Positions 1 to 11,500 of a stretch of DNA of 64,000 bases are shown here, piece by piece. The position numbers were made by a program, and so were the translations under genes. The notes beneath the pieces were generated by a model that saw nothing but the letters and a program-made list of their open reading frames with translations, was not told where the DNA came from and ran no database searches. Origin of the DNA: Casuarius casuarius (lineage: Eukaryota; Chordata; Aves; Casuariiformes; Casuariidae); NCBI GenBank assembly GCA_003342895.1, contig PTFA01000091.1, forward strand, positions 1,189,660 to 1,253,659, in the 5' to 3' direction. Numbering within the stretch: position 1 is the stretch's first letter; the number at the start of each line of letters is the position of its first letter.

Positions 1-1791
1 CAAGTGGCTGCTGTCTCACCTTCTTGCAGGCAGTCCAGTAAATAATATATCCATTACCACATGCAGAGTTCTTCTCATTGCAAATTTAGCTCCCCATTTT
101 GCTACCTCAGTCTCAGATCTGCAGATTCTTCCACATCTATCAAAAGCACCTTCCTTTCACCCTGAAGAGAAAACAAATCTGTGTGATTTTGAGCACCTCT
201 GATAACAGCTCCTTTTGTTTTGGTTAAGGCTATGCAACCACCATTAGAAAATGCTGCATCTGTGGTGACAGTGGCTTGTTTGCATTGTAGCACATCCCAG
301 ACAAGGTTGCATGCTAGAGACTGTTCAGGAGAGGAGAAAAAAAATGGGTAAAATTAGTCTCTACAGTTCTTTGTCTGGCTTCACTGGAAATTAGCTCAGG
401 CAGCTCTACAACGTATTATGCAATATAGATCAAGCCTTGGTTACTTCTACCCAATAATACGCAGAAGTAGAGTTAGGTTGCAACATGAGATGAAGAAGTA
501 AAATCGGAAAGTTTAATAGAAAGCAACAGACATAGACAAGCAGACATCATCTTCTTTCTTTCTGGCTCAATGTCCGTTTGGCCTGTAGGCATGATAGGCT
601 CTATCAGTTCAATTTTCTGTGCCACCCATTGTTTATGAAGAAAGCTACAATTACTCATATTTGACGACTCAGTCTCACAAAGCCCTGTGAAGTTCAAAGT
701 ACTAACCACCTGGTATTTCTTTTTTACGAGCATGCAATTACAAAGTGTAACTTTGGGAATTTTTTAACCTTTCTTTCTTTCCCACATACCCAAATGTCCT
801 TGTTCTTGTCTCCCTCTCTCTGTAACTTTCATTTCACTGGGATATCACCCTGAGAAGATTGAGGTAATTAGGATGAGTGGGAGAAGAGACAAGAAAGATC
901 TGCTTAGGGCTTGACCAGGAGTTTTAAAAGAAATTTGCCACACTGAGAAAATTAGATGCCTGGCAGATTAAGTTACCAAAACGGCCCACACAATCCAGGC
1001 TCCGGGGATGTTAACCAACAACTGAAATGACTTAGAGCAATTGGCTCCACACCAAATGATGCTATGGCTTCAGGAGAGCCACTCTGAAGGCAGCCCAGAC
1101 TGTACAGACAGCAAAGTTTGGTTGTAGGGTTTTATGATAGCTTCTTTCATACCACTGTGTTACTATAGAGATGTGTCTCAAAGTGCCACTATTATAATGG
1201 AAAATGTTTATTTTGTCTGTAACCCAGCTGGCTGGCTTGCTGTATTTCAAATCTCTGTAAGTAAATAAATGAGGGGACTTTACTTTCCCCTCTACACTGC
1301 AGTATGTATACATGAGTGTTATTTCATGTATCAGATTCCTGTACAAAAACTGCTGTCAGGCTATTAATAATCTGGAGAAACACCTTGAAACTTGACTCAA
1401 TGAGAGCACATTGCAAATAGGCTCTAATGGCTTTTATTTCTCATCTCTGTCACCACAGATCTAATCTGCCATTTTCCCATTTTTTATCCTCTCTGGTCCC
1501 CTCTAAAATCATTCAGCATTTCTTCCCTCAGTGCCAGGCAGAGCAGAAGGGGTCCATGTGATGGGGTCAGCAGTCATTTACTAGCAGAGAAAGGTCAGGC
1601 GTATCATGTAGTGTGAAGCACAGTCCTGGGTGCACACCCAGGGTAGAGCAGACCCGACCCGACCCAGGCAAATGCACGGCAGCTTTCTGCCACTTCAAGG
1701 CCTGGGACCAGAATGTAGAAAGAAGTTCTGGAGGGAAAATATTCCCCCCACCGCAAACGAGCCTTGTGCGCCCTCCCCCCTGCCAACCCCC

Positions 1792-1876
1792 NNNNNNNNN
1801 NNNNNNNNNNNNNNNNNNNNNNNNNNNNNNNNNNNNNNNNNNNNNNNNNNNNNNNNNNNNNNNNNNNNNNNNNNNN
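1792..1876. other. Assembly gap (85 N)
   Basis: Run of N preceded by a C-rich stretch (CCCTCCCCCC...CCCCC), the kind of low-complexity DNA where reads fail. A single N at 3519 also lies in a C run. Frames crossing the gap have no meaning. Confidence 0.98.
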
Positions 1877-4800
1877 AAGAGAGTTTCCTGGATTCTAAGA
1901 CACTCTTTTGGCCACAAGAAAAGAATTAGCCATGAGTGCACCAAAAAACCCTGTACCAAATCCCCAGATAAAGACATGTGTTAAGGAAGAAAAAAAAAAA
2001 AAAAAGTCTGGAACTGAAACTAGATCTTAACCTTTTCCTCTGTTTCGGGTCTGTACCCATATCTTTTGTGGGAACAAGCTGGGCACCATCAGAATTTTGC
2101 AGCATGTGCCACTGCATTTAAATTCATGCTCCCTATTTTGAGTTCAGTGGGGTACATTTGCCTGAACAAAAAACATGAATCAAACTCTATTTCCCTCCCC
2201 TCTGAAAGAAATGAGAGGAAGAATGTAAGAGGACACTGAAAAACATTAACTTCATTCTCGTGCAAGACTTGCGTCCTATTAAAAACTTATGGCCAAACTT
2301 TAAAAGTTATTTAGATGCTCAAAAGTTCTTAATTAGATGCCAGTACATTTTTTAAAATGCATTTGCATTGCTAGGTATCTAATTACCTTCAATAAACTGG
2401 ACGTCAGGTACCTATGGGGAAAAGGCATGAGGCAGTTTCCAATAAAGTTCTACAGTATGTGATTCTCAGAGAGAAGCCACAAGTCCTTTCAACCATCTTG
2501 ACATTACAATCTGTTTAGGAATTCTTTCTTTTCTGTTTTATTTGGTTATGAAAACATTGATTTAAGGAATATTTCTCAAGTCTCCTGTGGGAATCCAAAC
2601 CAATTTTCAGAGACAATGCATGTGCAAAAATGACTAACGTTTGCTTTGAGGAGGGGAGGAGATTTAAGGCTTTTGACTCAAGGGTTTTTTTTTTTTCTTC
2701 TCCCTCCTTCTTCTAAGTATCTCTTTATTCATCACTTTAATTACCTAATCGTAAATTTCTTTAGGGGGTTACTTAGAAGGAAAATTAGCATCAAAGCTTG
2801 GCAGTAAATTCAGGGGCTTTTGGAGTAGGTCCAAGCTGTTTCACCTGTGATTAATTAGACGATTTTTTTCTTTAAGTGCCAGAGGGCTGTTCAGGTCTTT
2901 AAGCAGTTACATGACTGCTGGCAGCTCAGGAATTATGATTGATGTATTAGTCTGGCATTGAGGACTGCTGCTTCTTTGTGGTAGTTGCCTGGATATGCAA
3001 GTACATAAGGACAGCCATACCAGTGGAGACAACAGGCTCATCTCTCGCAAGAGCCAGTCCTGGATACTTAAGGAGGAGTATAGGTACATCTACTTCTTCA
3101 CTGCTGGGAAGAGAAGGGTATTTAACAGGACTGAGAGAAAGAGAGAAAGAAATGCCCACTACTCAGACGTTAATCTCTTTAAGAGTCGCAAGATCAAGTC
3201 ATAGCAGTGCTACTTCTTTAAAGCCTCCACTGGCGTTGGCTTATTCAAGAAAGCAAACTAGAGAAAAACAGAACTAAACCTTTATCCTCAACCTTAGAAA
3301 CCTCCTGCAAAAAAGAAGGACTTTAAAAAATCCATCTCTTTTTCACAAAAACTAATAACCTTCTTCCTCATCCCCAAAATCCCACTGTGAAAAATGAATC
3401 TTAATAAGGTCGCATTTTTGTAGCAGAAAACTTTACAGGGCAACGAAATTCCAAGTCACAATGACTGATTTCACTTCTCCTTCTGGCTAAAAACGAAATG
3501 CTGTTGTGTGTCCCCCACNCCCCCCCCCCAAAAAAAAAAAAAGAAAAAAAAGAAAAAATCTCCATTAAAGCTTCAACAGAAGTTGAGAACATTAGCCAGC
3601 TCTAGGTTATCCCCATGAGACTCCCACCCATATGCAGATTTGAGGGTTTGGATAAGCATCTGAACTTATGGACGGATAGAGCCTGGTGGCCTGTGCCAAT
3701 ACTTTCTCAGAAAACAGATGCAGCTAGAGCAGGGAAATGGAGAAACTTCAGTCATTAATGCTTATTAGCTAGCACATGTAAACTAAAGAAAGCAGCAGAA
3801 GCATTAATGATACACTTCCAGATTGCTTAATATGGTTAGCTCACCTAATTCACTCTGCATGGTCTCCTGCTGCAAACAGGGAAGCAATCAGCACTTAGAC
3901 AGCTCTAGTCCCTTTGTAACTGGCCACTAGAGAGACAGTGGGGGTGAGACTATGGCTGTACGGCACACTGGTGGCAGGTCAAGAAAGTAAGCTGAAGCAG
4001 ATGAATGGGAAAACAGAAAAGAGCCCTTCCTTCAGTAGGAAGGGGCTAGAGAACCCACTGCCAATTCATCATTAAGAGAGACCTCATTCTGTTCTGGCAT
4101 TAACTTAAACCATCAGGTATTCAGAGTTTATCTGAGGAGAATTCATCATTTCTCGGATGAGATATGTGCTTTTGGGGGAACTGTGTATATACACTCTGAA
4201 AAGCTGCTCCTGCTGTCATGTACTTTTTCTGCCCAAGTCTTCTCAGGACAACGAGATGCCCCACCATCCTGCTCATGCCCCATCATATCAAGAGATGGCT
4301 CTTCATCCTGCTGTGCAGTAGTTAATCTCCATGGGAAGTTCCTTGCTCTCTCACCATCTCTGCTCAGACAACAATGACACTTGGTATTTGCAGCCACCTC
4401 TTGTTTTCTGTCCCCAGCCTGATTCATCTAACGTTTATAGAGTCTGGATTCTCCTCAGATCTCATTGACTATGTGTCAGTCACCACCTGCAGCATGCTGT
4501 ACTGCAAAACCCAACCCAGCTCACAGCAGTGACATCCCTCACTACTCATTCTGCTGGATTATATTTGACTACACAGAAGAGGGAACAAAACAGCCCAGGC
4601 CTGGATGTGTGTATTCATCCTTTATGGGCAAGTGCTCTTTGCAGAGGCCTGTGTTCATCTGTGTATGCATGCCCGTATCAGTGGTCAGAACCGGGTGGAT
4701 GCATGTGTCAGGGTAAGTGTTTTGGTATGTCTGAGTCTCTGGAGAATCTATATATCCCTGCATGCATCTTTGGAGAGGTTTCTGGTTCCATTCTTCATTT

Positions 4801-5124
4801 ACCAGCCTGAAATGACAGTATGGCCCAGCAGATAAGATAAACAAGACAGAACCAGAGTCAACTTACCTAGTGCATAATCTCAGGTAAGTAATTTCCTCTC
4901 TGAAAGCATGATGATACTTCTTGGCTTCTGTAAACAGGCTGACCCATCTTATAACGCGTGGGGAAAATAATGAAGCAGGCTACTCCTCCATGAAGGCTAC
5001 TTTAGCAGTCTTCTTGACACCTCTGGAAGAGACTCTGTTAAATCCCTAGACAGGCTGTTTGACAAGGGTATGATCATGTTAGGCATATGTAGCAGGAGCT
5101 GAGATGTGAGAGCAGAGATGCAGA

Positions 5125-5392
5125 ATGGCCCAGTGGGAAGGATTCCTACCAGGCTAGGAATGAGGACACCCAGTTCCATTTTCATCTTTACCACCAATCT
5201 GTTATATGATTTTGAGCAAACTACATCTCTTCTGCTTCCCTTTAAATATTTTTTTGTATATACTACCTAAACACACTGGGTCAGGAACAACTTCTCATTA
5301 TATTTGTTTGGCACCTGACACAAAAAGCTTCAGAACTCAGTTGGAGACTCCAGTAATGCTGCTAAAAAATAAACACTACTACTATTTATCTC
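5125..5392 (+). repeat. MIR-type SINE, near full length with amniote tail
   Basis: The left part follows the tRNA-derived/core pattern of MIR elements: a cagttccatttt-like segment, then 'tgattttgagcaaact'. The right part follows the common sauropsid tail (gcaggaactgtct...tttgtacagcacctagcacaa...taatacaaataata), here strongly diverged and ending in ATAAACACTACTACTA. Assigned by recognition, not by alignment. Confidence 0.65.
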
Positions 5393-7374
5393 CCTTCCAC
5401 ACACTGAGGTGACCTTTACAGCTTAGAACGGGTGCAGATTAGCAAACCAGAGTGCAGAGATCCTGTATCAGCTTTGTGTACCACAGAATGGTGTTCACTG
5501 CAGGCACTAAATTTGATACAGTATCTGTATGTTACCGACCAATACACAAGAAGATTCTGTTGCTGAGAATTCAGAGGTTGTAGCTTCAAAAAAGTGCATT
5601 TGCATGCACCCACACACAGATTCTCTCCTACATCTTTGCTTTTCACAGTTTGTGACAACAGAAATTATTCTTTGCTGGAGGAATGTGGCATTGTTGACAT
5701 TAAGAAAAAAAAACGAAACAGGCCTTTGCTTTGCTTGAACAGTACATGCTTTCTTGATCAGCTGCCTGAGGTGCCTCATCTGTACAAAGCATTTAAATCT
5801 GTCTAACATCAAAAAGTAAGGTAAGACAAGTCACTTTGATGCTCCAGAGCACATGCCTAACATGATTATTGCAGAATCTTCCTGGTGATAATAGAATTAT
5901 GCAAAGAAGGCCTTGACCCATTAATGCTTTTACCTTCCTGAGGATTTCTCTCCCCCTTCTTTCTTCCATGAGAAACAGAATTGCTTTCACAGAGACAGCA
6001 ACCAAACAAGGTGGAACAAAGTGAAAAAGGTCCTTTCCCCACCTTGTCATCTCTCACCCGCCCCACCTTACCCCAGGAAAGTACATGCTCTAGCAGCTGA
6101 AGGTTAAGCAACTGGAGATATGCTGCACTGGAAAAGCTCCATGACTGGAGATGGGTATATTCCCCTATCGCAGAGACACTGTCAGTGTACGAGGGAAAAG
6201 CATGCCATGTCTGCATGTAAGAGACCTTGGAGACACAGAACATACTAAAAAAAATGCACTTGCTGCGGACTCTTCTTTCTGCTGGAAAAAAGAAAGACAG
6301 ATATTCACTCTGGGGGTTGTTTCGGTTTTATGTCACGCAGCATAGTTCTGGAGTAACACAGTGGCATATCCAGTGTTTTGTGCCTTAGAGCTGGAACTAA
6401 TGGGTTCTGGTTCTCAATCATGAAGGAGCACTTTCAATATTTGTCCTCATTTTCTAGACAAAGAAGATGATTTCAGATTGAAGAGTTTGCTGGCAAGACT
6501 GTGTGAGTTTCTCATCCACCCAGGAAAGTTCTAAGTAAATAGGTTTTGGTGCTTCTCGCAGCTTTTGTAATAAAAATGCCTTAACATTGCACAGGACCTG
6601 TTTAAAGTAAGAACAAAGAGTTCCAGGCATGTGCAGTTATTTAAAAGCAACAGAACTATAAGAAAAAAACAGGGATGTTACCTCCTCTGTGCTCTGCTTA
6701 GATTGAGAGTATTACAGCTGCAAATGAAGAAGGGTTTAGATGATAACAATATAGCAAGTTTGCAGGGAGCCTTAGCATAAGCTATCTTCCGTAGTCAAAT
6801 CTCAGTTCTTCCTAGCACTTGTATCAGATGCTGCAAAGCCTGCCCAGGCTGTTCCTTCCACCTTTTAACTGTCTTGTCTGTTTAAAATAATTCATGCTAA
6901 CGAATGGACTGAAGAACTGTACTATTGAAGCCTCATTCTGCCAGAGGGTGAGCAGAATCCAGTGCACAAATTTTTATCTGAGTTTGTATATACAGTGGGT
7001 GATTTCAGACCAAAAAACTCCTACCAAGAGATCACCGTGCTGTGTTGGCACAAGTTCAGGTCTGCAGAGGGCTGGCAAAGGGAAAGCACGCTTGCTATGG
7101 TATTTTGTTTGCTCTAAGCATGGTTCACCCCTTACTACTTGCAGTCTGTCCTGAATTGAAAATGTATGATTAGTTTGTTCCAGAAAAGATGAGTCCAACA
7201 CATTAAGGCTCAGATCTCAATCCAAACTCCAAACTTCTCCAAGTGCAGATATGTTTCCATCTGGAATTTTGGTCCAAGACTTTCTCTTGCTTCTTATTGA
7301 TGTTATTTGAGCAGAGTCCCTAAATGTCCCATCCTAAATCAGTACTTAATTATGCTAGGCTACACAAATCACAA

Positions 7375-7590
7375 GAGACAGTTCTTTCCCCAAAGCTCTC
7401 ACAATCTAAATTAACAACTATGTTATTATTTTTCCCTGGGTCCAGTAGGCAGCATTAGGACAGAGACAGTTAAATAACTCACCTAAGTTTATACAGTCAA
7501 CTCGTTGCACAGTTGGGTACTGAAGCCAGTTGCTTAACTTTGAGTTCAGTGCTTTAACTTATCCCTCGAAAGGAAAAGTGCAAGCCCAGA
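7375..7590 (-). repeat. MIR-type SINE, reverse orientation
   Basis: Reads as the reverse complement of the MIR/amniote SINE: 'ccccaaagctctcacaatctaaa' (tail side), then 'aactcacctaagtttatacag' and 'gaagccagttgcttaactttg' (core side). Diverged and old. Confidence 0.6.
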
Positions 7591-8355
7591 TCTGACCATT
7601 CCCCTGGGTGGGAAGGCTTCTGGAGTATTTATTTTAAACAAAGCCTTATTTTCCCTTCTTCCTGTCTAAAACAGAAAAAGGACCAAGACCTTATTCTTGA
7701 GCTTCAGGGTTCTGTTAATTGGCTCCCTAGTAAAATTACAGAGACTCAGCTGCCTGATAATGATTGTAAATGACAGATACTATCAAGTTTACCTTGTGAT
7801 GTCCCTGGGGAGCTTGCAGTTAGTTTAGTCTGAACTCTGCGTCAGCTGTTTGGGTTCCTTTCTTCTCAGCATGTGGTATCTGGACTCAAGCTGCAGTCTT
7901 TCAAACCTAATTAGTGTTAGGGGAAAGAGAGGAAAAAACCCCCTCTCTCCTGCTTCCCGCAACTGACTTTGTAACATAAGGGCGGGACCTGATTTATTGT
8001 ACAAGTTCATGGGGAGTTTTCTGCTTGTTTTTTTGCTTTTTTAATGCATATCAATCCAGTATCTTCAGTTGTGTTTGCAAGAAAAGTACATTTTAGAGTG
8101 CTGTATTCCTTGAACTGAGAAATTCAGCAGAGAATCTCTAAACTTGACACAGTAACCAAGTTTGTATATAACTAGGTCTGCTCTGTGCAGGACTTAGCAG
8201 AGGCTCAAGTTTTTGCCCTTTTCCTCACAGAGAGGCATTTTACTCCCATTCTGATGTTAGGGTTTAACAATGCAGTTTTCAGTGATAATCTCATGCCAAT
8301 GTTTAGCCAAATTCAAAGTGCCCACTGCACCTCTAAGAAATAAGAATCAGGAAAA

Positions 8356-8397
8356 TTTATTATGGGGTCTTAATAATTTGTACAATTCTTCTTTATT
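8356..8397 (-). terminator. KCNU1: Candidate KCNU1 poly(A) signals
   Basis: Two AATAAA hexamers on the minus strand, at 8397-8392 and 8361-8356, lie 91 and 127 bases after the stop codon. Either would give a short 3' UTR. The motif is common by chance in AT-rich DNA, so the placement near the stop is the main support. Confidence 0.45.
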
Positions 8398-8487
8398 TGC
8401 AGGGCATTTCACAATCTCTCATAACTCTGGCATGAGGCTGTCTTTACTACCTGTTTTCTTGCTTGGTAACTGACTCTCTGCCCCATG

Positions 8488-8587
8488 TCACAGGTCATCA
8501 GTTGTTGCAATGTTGAATGGAACAACACAGAACAGCAGATCTGTAGGCAACATCTTCAAATCACTGCAGGGCCGAGCAATCACAAAC
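8488..8587 (-). CDS. KCNU1: KCNU1 coding exon 27: end of RCK2 and stop codon
   Basis: Completes codon 993 (Arg), encodes residues 994-1025 and ends in TGA at 8490-8488. [20 protein letters not shown] and VVPF match SLO3 FVITRPANEFKLLPSDLVFCAIPF. Only eight residues (NIATTDDL) follow, where human SLO3 has a tail of about 115. The tail may be truly short, or a GT overlapping the stop (CCT|GTGACA) may lead to a further exon not recognised here. Acceptor TTTTTCAG|G. Confidence 0.9.
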
Positions 8588-11500
8588 CTGAAAAAGCACC
8601 AGTACATGAGATTCAGACTGCTTTGTGAGGTCTTGCTACTGAATGTCTAGGATAGCTAGCAAGCTGTAGATTTTTTTTTGCAATGACTGATTGCATCTGC
8701 AGAATTCTTTGGAACGATCAGATGATGTACAGAGGGTCTAATTTTACCTATCTTTCTACCTAAGAATGGGATACATATTTTTTAAATGAAGTTAATTGGT
8801 CTCTGGAACAGCTGCTGAAAGATGTGTTAAATTCTTGATTGCTCAAAATCTTCAAATCAATACTAAATGTCTAAGAGATCTGAAGCTGAAGCAATCACTA
8901 AAATCTTGAAATTTTAAGGATCACCGAGTAGAACAAGTTAGATGAGAAAGTTCTTTCTGCCTGTAAATTCTCTGAAATCCATGCAGCATTACTAACTCCA
9001 TGTTCCAGTAACTCTCTAATGAAGAAGGCTCACTTGATCAGAGTCCCCAGAATTAGTCAGAGAGCAATGTTCAGATCACACACCAGCTTGCCTCAGATGG
9101 CCCTACTTGGCTACAAGGACGTCTAAATTCGAGATGAAAGTAAGTAATTCAGGTTGTCTACAACAATGTTTAACTTCAGAGTCAGGACTACTCTTTTGAC
9201 TTACGGTATCATTTCAGATGAAGTGTACTTGCCTATTCTTGCATGGATTGGGCTCTTCCATCAGACGGTAGAGCCCAAAGCAGAGTATCCCAAACAAGTC
9301 TAAAGCTCTGCAGTAAATGTCTCTGAAGGAGTTCTCCTGCCATAAAAGAAGCAAAAACACTCTTATCCCAAAGAGACCAAAGTGTACAATTCAGCCTAAT
9401 ACTAAGTCAGGCATTTAGCCAAGTATCATCACTGGTATTGTCACTGTTCACTATTTCTAGTGCCATAACATTTGGGAGCTGCAGTCATAGGACCACGACC
9501 TTCGTGTGTTTATCACTGGATAAAGAAAAAAGGAAAGAAAACCACTGCTCCCCAAAAGCTTAGAATCCAGTATTAAACAAGGCTATTTAATGTCTTTAGC
9601 CTTTTCAAGCTGCATAGTGGATTCAGCTGAAGGAAGCTGAACTTCATGTAATCACAATCAGCCTTTTGTTTCCACCTAGTGCTAGTGGTAGGGATGAAAA
9701 CCTAGCCTATGAAGTACCACTCAGTGATATAACTCACTGTGACACCCGCTAACAACGTCTTGGATAGTGGCAGGAGTGCCAGTTTGGATCTGGCTCGGGA
9801 GGCGCTGTGCATCATCTTGTCGGAACTTCTGCTCAGTATGCTGTCCTTTTCCAACAGTTTCTCCTCCAATGCTGGGCTTGTCCCACTTGTCACCAAAGTC
9901 TGCAGCAAAGCCAAAATGTGATGGTTGTAGTAGGTCTGGAAAGGAAGAGACATTGAAAATTCAAAGATGTAGTAGTATGCCCTGGTTCCTGAAAGAAAAG
10001 CAAAATTCTTCCAGTGAAAATCTGGAGAATACTATGAATGACTTTGGAGTTTTTTGTGCACTTAAAATAGTCCTTAATTATGCATAAAGTATTCTGACAA
10101 TATTTATGGATCACCACCTATTTAGCCCATGTCAGTTTCAAAGAGCACTGAGAAGATCCCACCTATGCTCTTATAACAACACGCACCACACTGCAGCTGA
10201 ATGGGAGATTTTCAAAGGCACAAATGGCAGTCAGCCATAGCTCCCTTTCATTTCTCAAATGACTTTTGCAGTGGAGGGGAAAAGGGGACAAAAAACCTGG
10301 GCAGCAGCTCTGATGTCACCTGAGCATGAGCACAGTGTGTGAAGTGGAGCTGATGATGGCAACCGCCCTGTTCAGCTAGGGCACAGGAGCAGGAGGAAAC
10401 TATAGGGGTTTTGAAAGCCTCCCTCTGCCTCTGTCTCAGTCAGTATTTTTTTTTGGAAAAAAATACTGTGGTTCAAATTCAGATTTGAGGGCAAAAAAAA
10501 ACCCCAAAACCCACAGTCCTTTTTTCTGATCTGAAAGCATTTCCTCTGACTGCAGTGCATCAAATAACTTAATTTCCACCCTTTCTCTAAAAGCTCATTT
10601 CCCGTACAGAGCCACTTTGTGGAATCTGTCACCTGCATTCTCCTGAGAAAAGAAACTAAACAAGCTGCAGAGAAGGAATGGTGTTACTAAATCCAAGCTA
10701 AACTCAAATCCGCTTAAGAACATCTGACCATATTGTCGGGCAAAAGGGTATAATGCTGTTAGAGTAATTCTCAGGCTTTTAAAGTAAGGAGCTATAGTCC
10801 AGGGTTATCCAGGAGTGATACAGCTTTGGGGGAATCTGCACTTTACATATTTAACTGAGGCGTGCTGAGCTCTTTAACATATCATTGCTGTACTTTTTGA
10901 CATCAAAAGGATTGTATTTCCATACTTGGATGAATTAATAGGATTTGCGTGTCACCCTCATTCTGTACTCTCTTTGCTAAGTTACACTGCAGGAGTTTGA
11001 AAGGAGGAAAACAATTATGGAGGTGTGCATGTGTGTATGTACATGCACTCAGGAAAAACTCACTGCATTCAGAATGGGTCTCCACGCTGACTTTAAAGGA
11101 GCACTGTTTCTGTAATGCACCAGAAAGATGCTACCTTCCTTGCCAGTTGTTGTTTGGCTGCAGCTTGAGATATGCACATTTCCAGGGATGCCCCTGCACA
11201 GGAAGGCTAGGCTAGAAACCTTCTCCTCCCATCACCAAGCAGCTGCTTAGGCCCACTGACTTCACGTTGCTACCAAGCCGGCCCTGTGTCGGTTAGGAAC
11301 CTGCAGCTAAATCAGGAAGGGAATTGAGGGCTCATTACAGTTCTAGAGCCCTAATGACCATGTTCACTGAATTGTTCTTTTCTGCCTAGGGAGACTCAAG
11401 AGTCAGGTTAGAGCAAGTGCCAGTCCTGCTTCAGGCTTCCAAGGGGTAACATTTCACTTTACAGACCATATGCAAGATGTCTTTGTACCATGCAGATTCT

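Larger units (their letters stand above)
1..8355. other. Intergenic DNA downstream of KCNU1
   Basis: No exon with family similarity is seen on either strand; open frames are short and random in look. The stretch holds two MIR-type SINEs (5125-5392, 7375-7590), an assembly gap at 1792-1876, homopolymer runs near 1989 and 3520, and an AT-rich segment at 2270-2900 that may be a conserved non-coding element. Confidence 0.6.

Noticed and set aside
1567..1984. Open frames crossing the N run on both strands
   Set aside because: They exist only because N was read as unknown residues; the flanks show no homology.
9230..9232. Alternative GT donor near the end of exon 26 (CAA|GTACAC)
   Set aside because: It shifts exon 27 into a frame that stops almost at once, while the GC donor restores the family sequence.
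10441..10468. Hairpin as a small RNA gene
   Set aside because: The stem is a short A/T run with a four-base centre; it lacks the length and pairing of a microRNA precursor.
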